64,000 nt of DNA from Pelagerythrobacter sp041912895 (GTDB lineage Bacteria > Pseudomonadota > Alphaproteobacteria > Sphingomonadales > Sphingomonadaceae): NCBI RefSeq assembly GCF_041912895.1, contig NZ_JAYSGI010000005.1, positions 153,717 to 217,716 of the forward strand, written 5' to 3'. The notes beneath the pieces were generated by a model, which was not told where the DNA came from, ran no database searches, and worked only from the letters and a program-made list of their open reading frames with translations. The translations under genes and the position numbers were made by a program. Positions 26,889 through 36,527 of this stretch are shown here, in pieces; the first letter of the stretch is position 1; each line of letters opens with the position of its first letter.

Positions 26889-28061
26889 CTAGTCGAGCGG
26901 GCGCATGCCGATCGCGCTGTAGCTCTGCGGCATCTCGTCGAGCCGGAACGGACGCAGGTTGCCGCCGTGCCGGTCGGGAAGCTGGCCGACAAGGAAGGTG
27001 CGGGCGAGCGGCGCCTTGCCCTTCGCCGCAACGCGCAGCCGCAGCAACGGCACGTAGACCGCGGCGCTGCCCTGCCGGATCGCTCGTACCTGCTGCAGCG
27101 GCAGGCGCACGTCGCCGTCGAGTTCAACCGTCTCGCCCGGCGCGAGAGCGGCCACCGTGCGCATCGGCGCGAGCGGGGCGGCGGCGTCGGCGAGCTGGTC
27201 GGCGATCGGGGCAGAGCCGTGCGCGGTCACCAGATCGGCCTCGATCTCGAGATCGTCCCACTGCTCGCCGCCGCGGTTTTCCAGCACCAGCCGCCAGGCG
27301 AAGGTCGCGTTCATCATGCTGCGGCTGAAGCGAAGCGGCTTTGCGGCGAGCGAAACGCTCTCGGTCCGGGTCGCGAACGTGGTTCGGGACTGGGGCGGAG
27401 CAGGCGGTGCCGCTGCGGGCTTTGGCTCGGACTCGGGCTGAGGCTCGGGCCGCGGTTCGCGGCGCGCGAGCGGCGGTTCCACCACCGGGACGGGCGCCAG
27501 TTCCTCGCGCCGTCGCAGCAGCCAGAAGCCCGCGCCGCCCGCCACAAGCAGCACGACGAGCGCCGCGAGCCAGGGGACGAGCGAACCGCCTTCCTCGGAC
27601 GGGGCTATGGCAGTCGCCGGCGTCGAGTCGGTGACCGAGGGTGTGAAATCGAAAGCGGTGCCGCCAGTTGCCGGCGGTTCGTCGCTGGCGGCTTCCGGCG
27701 GTGGAGCGGCGGTTTCGGTCGGCGCTGGTTCTGCCGGTGCCGGGGAGGGGCGTGCCGCGGGCTCGGCCTGAGCCGGCGTGCGCTCGGGTGTCGACGGCTC
27801 CTGCGCCGGCAATTGCAGCGGGATCGCGGGCGCGGTCGGCTGCGGCGTGGGCTGCGCCGTCGGCGTGGGGGTCGGAACCGAGCGCGGCGCTGTCCGCACC
27901 GGCGCGTCGGGATCGACGGGCCCTTGGACGTCGGGCGTCGCAGTCGTTTGCGGATCGGGTGGGAGTTGGAAATCGCGCGCCGATCCCTGCTGCTGCGCGA
28001 GCGCGGGCGAAGCGAGCGCCAGGGCCGCAGCGGCAAGCAGGAATGATGAGCGAGCGTGCAT
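26889..28061 (-). CDS. Proline-rich single-pass membrane protein, unknown function
   Basis: A 390-residue product. A cleavable signal peptide (MHARSSFLLAAAALALASPALAQ is its extent, written here by position 1-23) precedes a long Pro/Thr/Ala linker (~30-155), a transmembrane helix (~160-180, LVPWLAALVVLLVAGGAGFWLL), a second Pro/Glu-rich stretch and a C-terminal globular domain (~230-390) that looks beta-rich (FAWRLVLENRGGEQWDDLEIEADL). I do not recognise the family. ATG 28061 is chosen for the signal peptide; the frame is open upstream to 28181. Divergent from queF. Confidence 0.7.
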   Translation of the reverse strand: MHARSSFLLAAAALALASPALAQQQGSARDFQLPPDPQTTATPDVQGPVDPDAPVRTAPRSVPTPTPTAQPTPQPTAPAIPLQLPAQEPSTPERTPAQAEPAARPSPAPAEPAPTETAAPPPEAASDEPPATGGTAFDFTPSVTDSTPATAIAPSEEGGSLVPWLAALVVLLVAGGAGFWLLRRREELAPVPVVEPPLARREPRPEPQPESEPKPAAAPPAPPQSRTTFATRTESVSLAAKPLRFSRSMMNATFAWRLVLENRGGEQWDDLEIEADLVTAHGSAPIADQLADAAAPLAPMRTVAALAPGETVELDGDVRLPLQQVRAIRQGSAAVYVPLLRLRVAAKGKAPLARTFLVGQLPDRHGGNLRPFRLDEMPQSYSAIGMRPLD

Positions 28062-28168
28062 AGATTCGTAGGCATTCGGCAAGGGCCGGGTGGCGCTGAA
28101 TAGTCCGTGAATTGCGAAGTGCAATCCCGCGGGTTGTGCGGCGCGCGCGATAGGCCCACATGCGCGGC

Positions 28169-28623
28169 ATGAGCGACACACCCGACACGCTGCACCTCGG
28201 CCAGGCCAGTGCGCTGCCCGCCTCGCCGGAGGAAGCCCGGCTCGACTACGTGCCCAACCCGCGCGAGGGCGCGCTGTATCTCGTGCGCTTCGCCGCGCCC
28301 GAGTTCACCTCGCTGTGCCCGGTGACCGGCCAGCCCGACTTCGCGCATCTGGTGATCGACTATGCGCCGGGCGAACGGATCGTCGAATCGAAGAGCCTCA
28401 AGCTGTTCCTCGGCAGCTTCCGCAATCATGCGGGGTTCCACGAGGACGTGACTGTAGGCATCGGCCAGCGGCTGGTGGCGGAGATGAAGCCGCGCTGGCT
28501 GCGCATCGGCGGCTACTGGTATCCGCGCGGCGGCATCCCGATCGACGTCTTCTGGCAGAGCGGCGCGCCGCCGGAAGGGCTATGGGTGCCCGATCAGGGT
28601 GTCGCCAGCTACCGGGGGCGGGG

Positions 28624-28627
<4 letters not shown>
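28169..28627 (+). CDS. queF: NADPH-dependent 7-cyano-7-deazaguanine reductase QueF
   Basis: QueF reduces preQ0 to preQ1 in queuosine biosynthesis. The 152-residue protein is the short, YkvM-type (single T-fold) form. FTSLCPVTGQPDFAHLVIDY holds the catalytic Cys (~51) and Asp, and ERIVESKSLKLFLGSFRNH the substrate-binding Glu-Ser-Lys motif. ATG 28169 begins MSDTPDTLHLG; an ATG nine bases upstream is possible. The stop overlaps the fumC ATG. No preQ1 riboswitch is apparent in the short leader. Confidence 0.95.
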
Positions 28628-30006
<1,379 letters not shown>

Positions 30007-30041
30007 CGCGCTCAAGCAGCGCGAAGCGGGGTTAGCGCAGA

Positions 30042-30068
30042 CAAAAATCCATTCCAGCAACGCTGGAA

Positions 30069-30071
<3 letters not shown>
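30042..30071 (-). terminator. Intrinsic terminator of tRNA-Thr, including its CCA end
   Basis: On the minus strand CCATTCCAGC pairs with GCTGGAATGG around a GTT loop (30049-30071), a perfect ten-pair stem, followed by ATTTTTGT. The first three bases of the 5' arm are the tRNA CCA. The hairpin lies 42 bases past the fumC stop on the other strand and could also serve fumC as a weak stop. Confidence 0.8.
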
Positions 30072-30144
<73 letters not shown>

Positions 30145-30180
30145 GTTCCGCTCCCAGTAGCGAAGCGGCGGAGCAAGGCA

Positions 30181-30254
30181 AGACTCGCCCTCACGCAGCG
30201 AAGCGATAGGGCATCAGGGCAAGAGTCGTCCTCAAGCAGCGGAGCGATAGGGCA
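30181..30254. repeat. Two 33-nt imperfect direct repeats beside tRNA-Thr
   Basis: Copy A at 30181-30213 and copy B at 30222-30254 differ at about four positions and share the block AGCGATAGGGCA; the period is 41 bases. A related block (CTCAAGCAGCGCGAAGCGG) occurs at about 30011, on the other side of the tRNA. Origin and function unknown. Confidence 0.6.
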
Positions 30255-30265
30255 ACAAGAACCTT

Positions 30266-31147
30266 TCAAAGCGCGCCGAAGGTCCAGCCCTCGGTGCGGG
30301 CGATTTCGGGCGTCAGCCCGGCGGGGTGCCACATCGCGGGATTGTGCGCGACAGTGCGCAGCCAAGCGGCGGTCACGAGCGCATCGGACGAGTGATCGTC
30401 GATCGGCCCCGACCGCGCCACCGGCGGCGACGCGAGCGCGGCGAGACGTTCGTTGAGATCTTCGCAGGTCCGGATCTTGCTTGTACCCTTGCGCACGCCC
30501 GCCCCGCGCGCTGCGAGCGAAGTGTACATCTCCACGATCACCGAACCCGACGCCGGCAGCGGATCGATCGGCCATACCGGCACGCGTCCGCCCAGCCGGT
30601 GCAGCAGGCGCATTCCGGTGAGGCTGGACTTGCCGACCTGCGCCGCGCCGACGAGGTTGAAATTGCTCACCGGCCGTACGCCTTGCGCGCGCTGCGCATG
30701 TTCGGCGCGGCGGAAGCGGCCTTCGCGGGTCGCGGCATCGGGCAGATGGAAGCTGTCGCCGACATGGTCGCCGGAGTGGCGGAAATGACGCGCGGCTTCG
30801 GGATGCCGCACGAAGCTCGACGCGGCGAGGTGGGCGTCGTCCGCGCAAATCCGGTCGATTAGAGCCCAGAGCGATCGCGCGTCGGGCGGGCTTTCGCGCC
30901 AGCCGGGAAAGAACGCCCCGCAGTCCGCGAACGGCAGCGATATGCCCAGGTCCATCCCGACCAGCGTGTCGGGCGGTAGTTGCTCTCGCAGGATCGTCAG
31001 CACTTCGTCGCGCGACCAGCCGCGTCCGGGATCGACCAACACCGGCGGGCCGCCCGCGGCATCGGCGATCGCCAGCGCGATCCCCTTGTGCCGCTCGCCC
31101 GCCGCGCCCGACCAGTCGATCGCGAGGAAGTGCCGGAAGCGGCTCAT
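30266..31147 (-). CDS. Conserved hypothetical protein (DUF429-like, RNase H-type fold)
   Basis: A 293-residue soluble protein. The N-terminus FLAIDWSGAAGERHKGIALA resembles the first strand-turn of ribonuclease-H-like/DUF429 folds, where an Asp on the first strand is catalytic in active members; later Asp residues occur in VGMDLGISLPFADCG (~68) and near the C-terminus in DDHSSDALVTAAWLR (~258). That set of three acidic positions fits an RNase H-like centre, but this is inference. The ATG overlaps the rarA stop (ATGA), linking it to replication-repair rarA. Family assignment tentative. Confidence 0.65.
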   Translation of the reverse strand: MSRFRHFLAIDWSGAAGERHKGIALAIADAAGGPPVLVDPGRGWSRDEVLTILREQLPPDTLVGMDLGISLPFADCGAFFPGWRESPPDARSLWALIDRICADDAHLAASSFVRHPEAARHFRHSGDHVGDSFHLPDAATREGRFRRAEHAQRAQGVRPVSNFNLVGAAQVGKSSLTGMRLLHRLGGRVPVWPIDPLPASGSVIVEMYTSLAARGAGVRKGTSKIRTCEDLNERLAALASPPVARSGPIDDHSSDALVTAAWLRTVAHNPAMWHPAGLTPEIARTEGWTFGAL

Positions 31148-32460
31148 TCCCGCTCGCGCCGAAGCTTGTCCCAGTACTCGAGCCGTTTCTGAACCTCGCG
31201 CTCGAACCCGCGCTCGACCGGGGTGTAGTAGGTCTGCGGCTCCATTTCCTCGGGCCAGTAGTTCGCGCCGGAAAAGCCGCCCTCCGCATTGTGATCGTAA
31301 GCGTAATCCTTGCCGTAGCCGATGTCTTTCATCAGCTTCGTCGGCGCGTTGAGGATATTCTGCGGCGGCATCAGGCTGCCGGTTTCCTTCGCGCTGCGCC
31401 ACGCCGCGCCCGCCGCCTTGTAGGCGGCGTTCGATTTGGGGGCGGTCGCGCAATAGAGACACGCCTGGACGATCGCCAGTTCGCCCTCCGGGCTGCCGAG
31501 GAAGTCGTAGGCGTCCTTTGCCGCGAGGCATTGCACCAGCGCCTGGGGATCGGCGAGGCCGATGTCCTCGCTCGCCGCGCGCACCAGCCGGCGCAGCACG
31601 AACAGCGGCTCCTCGCCCGCCACCAGCATTCGCGCGAGGTAGTAAAGCGCGGCCTGCGGGTCCGATCCGCGCAGCGATTTGTGCCACGCCGAAATCAGAT
31701 TGTAGTGCCCCTCGCGATCCTTGTCGTAGACCGCGACGCGGCGCTGGAGGAAGCTGCCGAGCTCTCCCGGCGCCAGCGGCTCCTCGATCCGCGCGGCGTA
31801 GAGCGTTTCGGCCTGGTTGAGGAGGAAGCGCCCGTCGCCGTCGGCGCTGGCGACCAGCGCGGCGCGTGCTTCGTCCGTAAGGGGGAGAGGCCCCTCGAGG
31901 CCTTCCGCCTTGTCCAGCAGCTTGCCGAGCGCGGCGGGATCGAGCCGGTGGAGGATCAGCACCTGCGCACGGCTGAGCAGTGCGGCGTTGAGTTCGAAGC
32001 TCGGGTTCTCGGTGGTGGCGCCGACCAGCGTCACCGTGCCGCGCTCGACGAAGGGCAGAAAGCCATCCTGTTGCGCGCGGTTGAAGCGGTGGATTTCGTC
32101 CACGAACAGCAGCGTGCGCTGTCCGGCCTCCGCCGCCTTGTCGGCTTCCGCGAAGGCTTTCTTGAGGTCCGCCACGCCGGAAAACACAGCGCTGATCGCG
32201 ACGAAGCGCATGCCGACCGCGTCGGCGAGCAGGCGCGCGATGCTCGTCTTGCCGGTGCCGGGCGGGCCCCACAGGATCATGCTCGACAATTTACCCGCCG
32301 CGACCATGCGGCCGATCGCGCCGTCCGATCCGGTCAGGTGCTCCTGCCCGACGACCTCGTCCAGCGCGCGCGGGCGCAGGCGGTCGGCGAGGGGTGCATC
32401 CTCGCGCGGCTCATCGGGCGCGGAGCTGTCGGGAATCGTATCGGGAAAGAGGTCGGCCAT
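31144..32460 (-). CDS. rarA: Replication-associated recombination protein A (MgsA/RarA ATPase)
   Basis: RarA is an AAA+ ATPase related to clamp loaders that acts at stalled forks. The 438-residue protein has RPRALDEVVGQEHL, Walker A ILWGPPGTGKTSIARLL (~65-81), Walker B FVDEIHRFNRAQQDGFLP, sensor 1 GATTENPSFELN and a C-terminal tetramerisation domain (DYAYDHNAEGGFSGANYWPE). ATG 32460 gives the usual N-terminus; the frame is open for another 33 codons upstream, running into the padR promoter region. Divergent from padR. Confidence 0.95.
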   Translation of the reverse strand: MADLFPDTIPDSSAPDEPREDAPLADRLRPRALDEVVGQEHLTGSDGAIGRMVAAGKLSSMILWGPPGTGKTSIARLLADAVGMRFVAISAVFSGVADLKKAFAEADKAAEAGQRTLLFVDEIHRFNRAQQDGFLPFVERGTVTLVGATTENPSFELNAALLSRAQVLILHRLDPAALGKLLDKAEGLEGPLPLTDEARAALVASADGDGRFLLNQAETLYAARIEEPLAPGELGSFLQRRVAVYDKDREGHYNLISAWHKSLRGSDPQAALYYLARMLVAGEEPLFVLRRLVRAASEDIGLADPQALVQCLAAKDAYDFLGSPEGELAIVQACLYCATAPKSNAAYKAAGAAWRSAKETGSLMPPQNILNAPTKLMKDIGYGKDYAYDHNAEGGFSGANYWPEEMEPQTYYTPVERGFEREVQKRLEYWDKLRRERE

Positions 32461-32504
32461 CTCCTGCGCTAGATAGGAAATCGCACGCCATGGTGCGAGG
32501 GGCC

Positions 32505-32554
32505 TTGAAAACCGATAGCTCAAAGATATATCGTGAGGCATCGGAAGAAAGGAG
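32505..32554 (+). promoter_or_regulatory. padR promoter, operator-like palindrome and RBS
   Basis: TTGAAA (32505-32510) and TATATC (32527-32532) are 16 bases apart and could be -35/-10. A co-centred interrupted palindrome covers the -10: CCGAT (32512-32516) with ATCGG (32540-32544) and CTCA (32519-32522) with TGAG (32534-32537), around a GATATATC core. AT-rich dyads with an ATATATC core are typical PadR operators, so auto-repression is inferred. AAGGAG at 32549-32554 is a strong SD for padR. Confidence 0.55.
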
Positions 32555-32560
32555 TTCACG

Positions 32561-33193
32561 ATGCACCATCATAGCGATCACAACGACATGCGCCGCGAAT
32601 GGCGGCGCGCCGGGCGGAGCTGGGCCGCCGCGTTCGGTTCGGATGGTCCGTTCGGACCGAAAGGGCCGTTCGGGCAGGATGGGCCGTTCGGCCCGCGCGG
32701 GCCATTCGGCGGCGGCGGACGCGGCCACCGCCGCGGGCGGATGTTCGGCCACGGCGAACTGCGGCTCGCGCTGCTCAAGCTGCTCGCCGACGAGCCGCGC
32801 CACGGCTACGAACTCATCAAGGCGATCGAGGAACTGACCGGCGGCGATTACGCGCCGAGCCCCGGTGCGGTCTATCCCACGCTCCAGCTTCTCGCCGACG
32901 AAGGCATGATCGAGGAGCGCGGCGACGACACCCCGCGCAAGGCCTTCGCCGCGACCGATGCCGGCCGCGCGGAACTGGCGGAGAAGGCCGACGAGGTCGA
33001 GGTGCTGTTCGAACGGCTTTCCGCCCACGGCGAGCGCGAACAGCGCGGCCGGTCGCCGCACCTCTGGCGTGCGATGGGCAATCTTGCCAATGTGCTCAAG
33101 CACCGCGCCCGCTCGGGCAAGCTCGATCAAGGCACGATCGACGAGATCGTGGACATGATCGACGACATGGCAAAAAGGATCGAACGACTATGA
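32561..33193 (+). CDS. PadR family transcriptional regulator with Gly-Pro-Phe repeat N-terminus
   Basis: A 210-residue regulator. The PadR winged helix lies at ~67-145: ELRLALLKLLADEPRHGYEL, then SPGAVYPTLQLLADEGMI as the recognition helix and wing, with a C-terminal dimerisation helix. The N-terminal ~60 residues are unusual: a His-rich start (MHHHSDHND), then repeats of the type FGPKGPFGQDGPFG and a Gly/Arg-rich stretch GGGGRGHRRGR. Such extensions are seen in some actinobacterial and alphaproteobacterial PadR proteins. SD and operator-like palindrome upstream support this start. The stop overlaps the DUF2218 ATG. Confidence 0.92.
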   Translation: MHHHSDHNDMRREWRRAGRSWAAAFGSDGPFGPKGPFGQDGPFGPRGPFGGGGRGHRRGRMFGHGELRLALLKLLADEPRHGYELIKAIEELTGGDYAPSPGAVYPTLQLLADEGMIEERGDDTPRKAFAATDAGRAELAEKADEVEVLFERLSAHGEREQRGRSPHLWRAMGNLANVLKHRARSGKLDQGTIDEIVDMIDDMAKRIERL

Positions 33194-33510
33194 CCAGCGC
33201 GACCACAGCCTCCGTCCCCACCACCAGCGGTTCGCGTTATCTCCAGCAGCTGTGCAAGCACTGGTCGCACAACCTCGCGGTCGATTATTCGGCGGACAAG
33301 GGGACGGTGACGTTCCCGGCCGAGGGGCGCAGCGGATCGTGGGCGGGGGACGCGGTCCTCACGCTCGATGCCGGGCCGGACGCGCTCGAATGCCGGATCG
33401 ACGCGAGCGAGCCCGGCCAGCGCGACGTGCTGAAGGGTGTCGTCGCCAATCACCTCGACCGCTTCGCCTTCCGCGAGGCGCCGCTGACGTTCGACTGGCG
33501 CGACGCCTGA
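33190..33510 (+). CDS. DUF2218 domain-containing protein
   Basis: A 106-residue soluble protein with the DUF2218 pattern RYLQQLCKHWSHNLAVDYS (conserved Cys-Lys-His-Trp-x-His), then GTVTFPAEGR and ANHLDRFAFREAPLTFDW. Family members are small alpha/beta proteins often linked to siderophore, metal or PadR loci; the His/Cys set hints at metal binding, untested. The ATG overlaps the PadR stop, so the pair forms one transcription unit. Confidence 0.88.
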   Translation: MTSATTASVPTTSGSRYLQQLCKHWSHNLAVDYSADKGTVTFPAEGRSGSWAGDAVLTLDAGPDALECRIDASEPGQRDVLKGVVANHLDRFAFREAPLTFDWRDA

Positions 33511-33576
33511 CCCTGCTGGCGCGTCCGGGGCGGGAGTGATATTCTCGCCCCGGGCCGCATGGAGAGGGGTTCGAAT

Positions 33577-34032
33577 ATGGTGGAAGCTGCACGCAAGACG
33601 CCGTGGCACTTGTGGCTCGTTGGCGTGGTATCGCTGGTCTGGAATGCTTTCGGCGCGAACGACTATACCCAGTCGCAACTGAGCAACCGCGATTATCTCG
33701 CGAGCATGACGCAGGGCATGGGTATCTCGGTCGATGAGATGCTGGCTTATATCGACAGCTTCCCGGCCTGGGCGCACGCCTGCTGGGCGTTCGGCACGTG
33801 GGGCGCGGTGATCGGATCGGTGCTCCTGCTCCTGCGCACGCGCTTCGCCGTCTGGGCCTTTGCGCTGTCGCTGGTCGGGCTCGCCGGCACCACGATGTAT
33901 CAGGCCGTCACGCCGCAGCCCGAATGGGCCAGCACCGGCGCGACCGCGATCATGACCGTGGTGATCTGGTCGGTCGCGACGTTCCTGCTGATCTATGCGA
34001 TCAGCATGCGGAACAAAGGCGTGCTGCGCTGA
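33577..34032 (+). CDS. Small four-helix membrane protein, unknown
   Basis: A 151-residue integral membrane protein with four hydrophobic segments (roughly 11-32, 65-87, 91-113, 121-144). It starts with WHLWLVGVVSLVWNAFGANDYTQSQ, a pattern common among uncharacterised sphingomonad membrane proteins. ATG 33577 is preferred over 33559 because the purine tract GGAGAGGGG (33561-33569) is correctly spaced before it. Not recognised functionally. Confidence 0.75.
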   Translation: MVEAARKTPWHLWLVGVVSLVWNAFGANDYTQSQLSNRDYLASMTQGMGISVDEMLAYIDSFPAWAHACWAFGTWGAVIGSVLLLLRTRFAVWAFALSLVGLAGTTMYQAVTPQPEWASTGATAIMTVVIWSVATFLLIYAISMRNKGVLR

Positions 34033-34034
34033 CC

Positions 34035-35180
34035 CTAGGCTTTCGACGCGATCAGCCGGAGATAGGTGTCCGCAACCGCCTGGTTGATCGCGTCCCAGTC
34101 GAAATCCAGGCTGCGCGCCTCGCCCGCCGCGCCGTGGCGCGCGCGCAGGCCAGGGTCGGTGCAATAGGGCGCGATCGCATCGGCGAAGGCCGCGGCATCG
34201 CCCGAGGGCACGAGGCGGCCGGTTTCGCCGTCCTGCACCAGGTTCGCGCTGCCGGTGGCGCCCGCTGCCACGACCGGCAGGCCGCAGGCCATCGCCTCCA
34301 GCGTCACGTTGCCGAACGTCTCGGTGATCGAGGGGTTGAAGAACACGTCCCCGCTCGCCAGCGCGCGGCCAAGGTCGGCGCCGGTCTGGAAGCCCGCGAA
34401 GATGCCGCCGGGCAGCGCGCGCTCGAACCAGCCGCGCGCCGGGCCGTCGCCGATCACCAGCACCTTGTGCGGCACGTTCCGCTGGCGCAGTTCGGCGATC
34501 GTTTCGGAGAAGACGTCGAGCCCCTTTTCCATCACCAGCCGGCCGAGGAACACCACCGCGGCATCGTCGTCCGCGATGCCGCGCGCGCGCCGCCACGCGA
34601 GGTCGCGCTTGTCCGAAGCGAACACCGTGCGGTCGACCCCGCGCGTCCACAGCGAGATGTCGTCGTTCATCCGCTGCGCGCGCAAAGTATCGATCATGCT
34701 CTGCGAAGGCGCGACCAGCGCATCGCAGCGGCGGTAGTAGTTGCGGATATAGGCCTCGAGCATCGGTTCGATCACGCCGAGGCCGTAATAGCGCGGATAG
34801 GTCTCGAACCGGGTGTGGACCGAGGCGAGCACGGGAATGCCCCGGCGGTGCGCCCAACGCAGCGCACCCTGCGCGACGAAATCGGGCGAGGAGGTATGCA
34901 CCACGTTCGGCGCGAACCGCTCCAGATCGGCCCGGTTGGCGCGAGAGAGGGCGAGCGGGATGCGATATTCGGAACGGCCTGGGATCGCCACGCTCGGCAC
35001 GCTCACCAGATCGCCGGTTGGCGCAAAGGCGGGTTCCGCCACCGTCGGCGAATAGACGCGCACCGCCGCGCCTTGCCCCAACAGGTAGCCGACGAGCCGA
35101 TTGAGCGCTTGGTTCGCCCCGTCGCGCACATAGTTGTAGTTGCCGCTGAACAGGGCGATGCGGAGATCTGCGGTCTGCAT
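34035..35180 (-). CDS. Glycosyltransferase, GT4 family (GT-B fold)
   Basis: The 381-residue protein is a retaining GT4 glycosyltransferase. The N-terminal domain has ALFSGNYNYVRDGANQALNR and HTSSPDFVAQGALRWAHRR; the C-terminal nucleotide-sugar domain shows VFLGRLVMEKGLDVF, VLVIGDGPARGWFE and the E-x7-E motif SITETFGNVTLEAMACGLPVV. This resembles phosphatidylinositol- or lipid-directed mannosyltransferases and glucosyltransferases (MgtA-like), but acceptor and donor cannot be set. ATG 35180 chosen from the conserved N-terminus. Divergent from serC. Confidence 0.88.
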   Translation of the reverse strand: MQTADLRIALFSGNYNYVRDGANQALNRLVGYLLGQGAAVRVYSPTVAEPAFAPTGDLVSVPSVAIPGRSEYRIPLALSRANRADLERFAPNVVHTSSPDFVAQGALRWAHRRGIPVLASVHTRFETYPRYYGLGVIEPMLEAYIRNYYRRCDALVAPSQSMIDTLRAQRMNDDISLWTRGVDRTVFASDKRDLAWRRARGIADDDAAVVFLGRLVMEKGLDVFSETIAELRQRNVPHKVLVIGDGPARGWFERALPGGIFAGFQTGADLGRALASGDVFFNPSITETFGNVTLEAMACGLPVVAAGATGSANLVQDGETGRLVPSGDAAAFADAIAPYCTDPGLRARHGAAGEARSLDFDWDAINQAVADTYLRLIASKA

Positions 35181-35273
35181 GGTCGGGCCCGGCCATAGGG
35201 CGGTGATGCGCGCTTGGCGAGAGGTTGCCAGCCGCAAAAGTCATCCGCCCTGTCGATGCAATCCTATGCGCGC

Positions 35274-35357
35274 TTGACTCGGCTGGACGCAACATTATTG
35301 CCGCGCGTGGGCCACGCGGTCCCAACGCCGCGCGCGCTCTCTGCAAGGAGAGAATAC
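35274..35357 (+). promoter_or_regulatory. serC leader with RBS-sequestering hairpin
   Basis: TTGACT at 35274-35279 is a good -35 element. The leader contains hairpin CGCGT/ACGCG (35304-35318) and a terminal stem CTCTC (35337-35341)/GAGAG (35348-35352) that encloses the serC Shine-Dalgarno AAGGAG (35345-35350). A conserved alphaproteobacterial serC leader motif with its last stem over the RBS has been described (Rfam serC leader). The match here is by position and design; I could not score it against the covariance model. Confidence 0.55.
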
Positions 35358-36518
35358 ATGACTGATATGCCGACGCTCAAGCCTGAGCGCCCCTTCTTCT
35401 CGTCCGGCCCCACGGCCAAGTTCCCGGGCTGGTCCCTCGACAAGCTGAAAACCGAATCGCTCGGGCGCTCGCACCGCTCGGGGCTCGGCAAGGCGCGTCT
35501 CAAGTACGCGATCGACCTCAGCCGCGAACTGCTCGGCGTGCCCGACGACTACCTCGTCGGCATCATGCCCGCTTCGGACACCGGCGCGCTCGAATGCGCG
35601 ATGTGGACGATGCTCGATCCCGCGCGGCCCGCCACGGTCGCGGCGTGGGAAAGCTTCGGCAACGTGTGGATCCAGGATGCGGTGAAGCAGCTCAAGCTGC
35701 CGAACCTGACCACGCTCGACGCGGACTATGGCGAAATCCCCGATCTCGCGAGCATCCCACAGGAAAACGATGTCGTCTTCACCTGGAACGGCACCACCTC
35801 GGGCGCGAAAATCCCGAACACCGACTGGCTCGCCCCGGGCCGCACGGGCGTGACGATCAACGACGCCACCAGCGCGATCTTCGCGATGGAGATGGATTGG
35901 GCGAAGCTCGATGCCACGACCTATTCGTGGCAGAAGGTCATGGGTTCGGAGGCGCAGCACGGCATGCTGGTGCTCAGCCCCAAGGCGGTGCAGCGGATCG
36001 AGGAATACGATCCCGAATGGCCGCTGCCCAAGCTGTTCCGCCTCAAGAAGGGCGGCAAGATCAACACCGGCATCTTCGAAGGCGCGACGATCAACACCCC
36101 CTCGATGCTCGCCACCGAGGATTACATCGCCGCGCTCGAATGGGCCCAGGCGATCGGCGGGCGCAAGGCGCTGTTCGAGCGGGCGGAGGCCAACGCCAAG
36201 ATCGTCACCGACTGGATCGAGGCGACGCCGTGGCTGCGCAACATGGTCCCCGATCCGGCGCAGCGCACCAACACCGGCGTGTGCTTCGTGTTTCAGGGCG
36301 ACTGGTACGAAAGCCTCTCGGCAGACGAGCAGGCGGCGGTGCCCAAAAAAATTGCCAAGCAGCTCGAGGAGCTGAACGTCGGCTACGACTTCAACGGCTA
36401 CCGCGACGCGCCGCCGAGCTTGCGCATCTGGTGCGGCGGCACGGTGGAGCAGGAAGATCTCAAGCGCCTGCTGCCGTGGATCGAGTGGGCCTACGAGGGG
36501 CTGAAAGCCGGCGCCTGA
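35358..36518 (+). CDS. serC: Phosphoserine transaminase
   Basis: SerC converts 3-phosphohydroxypyruvate to phosphoserine in serine synthesis. The 386-residue protein is the alphaproteobacterial form of this PLP fold-type I enzyme: PTLKPERPFFSSGPTAKFP at the start, GIMPASDTGALECAMWTML, TINDATSAIFAMEMDW and the PLP lysine in SWQKVMGSEAQHGML (~196). ATG 35358 follows an AAGGAG SD by seven bases. It is followed by serA after 117 bases containing a REP-like element. Confidence 0.95.
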   Translation: MTDMPTLKPERPFFSSGPTAKFPGWSLDKLKTESLGRSHRSGLGKARLKYAIDLSRELLGVPDDYLVGIMPASDTGALECAMWTMLDPARPATVAAWESFGNVWIQDAVKQLKLPNLTTLDADYGEIPDLASIPQENDVVFTWNGTTSGAKIPNTDWLAPGRTGVTINDATSAIFAMEMDWAKLDATTYSWQKVMGSEAQHGMLVLSPKAVQRIEEYDPEWPLPKLFRLKKGGKINTGIFEGATINTPSMLATEDYIAALEWAQAIGGRKALFERAEANAKIVTDWIEATPWLRNMVPDPAQRTNTGVCFVFQGDWYESLSADEQAAVPKKIAKQLEELNVGYDFNGYRDAPPSLRIWCGGTVEQEDLKRLLPWIEWAYEGLKAGA

Positions 36519-36527
36519 TCCGCTCCC

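Noticed and set aside
28062..28168. Possible preQ1 riboswitch before queF
   Set aside because: No short pseudoknot-type C-rich/A-rich aptamer pattern is visible, and the leader is brief.
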